The translations under genes were made by a program, and so were the position numbers. Below the pieces are notes generated by a model. It ran no database searches and was not told the origin of the DNA. It worked only from the letters and a program-made list of their open reading frames with translations. From the NCBI GenBank assembly GCA_005884255.1, contig VBDL01000318.1:1-6290 (forward strand): a stretch of 6,290 nt of DNA. The letters are read 5' to 3'. Positions 5,798-6,290 of the stretch are shown piece after piece (within the stretch, counting starts at the first letter, position 1; every line of letters starts with the position of its first letter). Source of the DNA: Betaproteobacteria bacterium. GTDB lineage: Bacteria; Pseudomonadota; Gammaproteobacteria; Burkholderiales; Burkholderiaceae_C.

Positions 5798-6004
5798 ATG
5801 AGATGGCAGCGCCACCGCTCCACCGGCCGCGGGGACTTCCCGAGCTCGCTCCAGGGCGGCGAGGCCCGCGACGCGCCCGAGCACCGCATCGGCGAAACCG
5901 AGCGACAGAGCCCGCAGATCGACAAGCCTGATCCGGGCAGCGCGCAGCCGCAGCCCGAACGCGAAGTGCCCGAGCCCCCGCAGCAGCGCGACAGCAACAC
6001 CTAG
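5798..6004 (+). CDS. Small hydrophilic Pro/Arg/Glu-rich hypothetical protein, 68 aa
   Basis: Not recognised. The product begins MRWQRHRSTGRGDFPSS and then becomes strongly charged and proline/glutamine-rich, ending PEPPQQRDSNT. It has no hydrophobic core, signal peptide or membrane segment and no cysteine, so it is probably intrinsically disordered. Support for it being real: a strong AGGAGA ribosome binding site 5 nt before ATG 5798, and an exact fit between a divergent promoter region and the DUF3175 gene, whose stop codon overlaps its own. Against: GC-rich DNA easily gives open frames rich in Arg, Pro and Gly, and I know no family for it. No function can be assigned. Confidence 0.55.
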   Translation: MRWQRHRSTGRGDFPSSLQGGEARDAPEHRIGETERQSPQIDKPDPGSAQPQPEREVPEPPQQRDSNT

Positions 6005-6290
6005 CCGACGGAGCGCCGGGCCGGCGGGCGGTGGAAGGCCGCGCGCAGCTCGTCCTTCGCCTTCTCCAGCACCGCGCGCTGCTTCTTGGGCAGCGCGTGC
6101 CCGGCGCGGTTGATGTAGAAAGTGAGCATCGACATCGCCGAGCGGAACGGCTCGCTCTTGCGCCGCTCGCTGCGCTCGGCGGAGCGCTTGAGCGAGCGCG
6201 CGATCGCCTTCGGGTCCGTGCGCTTGAAGACCTCGGGCTCGAGATCGAGCGCATTGCTGGTGGCCATCACCTGGGCCGACCAGCGCTTGG
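6001..6290 (-). CDS. DUF3175 family protein, N-terminus beyond the window
   Basis: Domain of unknown function DUF3175, a short family of about 95-105 aa in proteobacteria. Ninety-five residues are visible, starting inside the gene: KRWSAQV is followed by the family core NALDLEPEVFKRTDP, then IARSLKRSAERSERRKS, PFRSAMSMLTFYINRAGHALP and a helix VLEKAKDELRAAF. The conserved block KR..E.S.RRKS.PFRSAMSML.FYINRAG is, from memory, the family signature. An in-frame GTG/ATG at 6270/6267 could be taken for a start, but the conserved KRWSAQV lies before it and the frame stays open to the edge, so the real start is past 6290. Basic and probably cytoplasmic; function unknown. Converges on the 68-aa gene, with both stops inside one CTAG. 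Confidence 0.85.
   Translation of the reverse strand, partial: KRWSAQVMATSNALDLEPEVFKRTDPKAIARSLKRSAERSERRKSEPFRSAMSMLTFYINRAGHALPKKQRAVLEKAKDELRAAFHRPPARRSVG

Noticed and set aside
1..6290. CRISPR array, tRNA/rRNA genes, insertion sequence, phage or toxin-antitoxin system
   Set aside because: No regularly spaced repeats, no cloverleaf or rRNA-like segments, no transposase or integrase motifs, and no recognisable toxin or antitoxin pair were seen on either strand. The DNA reads as ordinary chromosomal content.

Overview
The window is very GC-rich, compactly coded DNA, with G or C at most third codon positions. The protein families and the GC-rich palindromic intergenic repeats suggest a betaproteobacterium of the order Burkholderiales (Rubrivivax/Leptothrix/Methylibium-like). 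This is inferred from composition and remembered family resemblance, not from a database match. It looks like ordinary chromosomal housekeeping DNA. I see no prophage, transposase, CRISPR array, tRNA, rRNA or defence locus.

Left part (1-2834): two divergent genes, both broken as written. On the minus strand lies a phospholipase D-family (ClsC-like) lipoprotein gene with two frame-changing losses, near 953 and near 361. Its last codons run off the left edge. On the plus strand lies an M16 zinc metallopeptidase gene with an intact HxxEH site but one frame-changing loss near 2742, before its last 30 codons. Each of the three junctions seems to lack a block of very roughly 25-40 bp that relatives carry, while the flanking sequence is otherwise well preserved. 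This clustering is the most notable feature of the window. It could be recent gene decay or an assembly/consensus error.

Middle (2835-4743): an intact secreted or membrane-anchored alpha/beta hydrolase is followed by exodeoxyribonuclease III (xth). The xth start overlaps the stop of a 25-codon upstream reading frame (ATGA). That frame runs through two small hairpins. A larger palindromic repeat lies just after xth.

Right part (4744-6290): a PPOX-type FMN-binding flavoprotein meets a 70-aa hypothetical protein tail to tail with a 7-bp gap. A 68-aa hydrophilic, Pro/Arg/Glu-rich small protein with a strong ribosome binding site then meets a DUF3175 gene tail to tail. The stop codons of that pair share a single CTAG palindrome. 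The DUF3175 gene runs off the right edge.

Expression: three start codons (M16, the PPOX protein and the 70-aa protein) have a TAnnnT hexamer exactly 7 nt upstream and no Shine-Dalgarno sequence, and the reading frame before xth has one 6 nt upstream. This fits -10 boxes of leaderless transcripts. xth and the 68-aa gene instead have clear Shine-Dalgarno sequences. The genes do not form an obvious pathway: membrane lipid metabolism, proteolysis, a hydrolase, DNA repair and a flavoprotein sit side by side.
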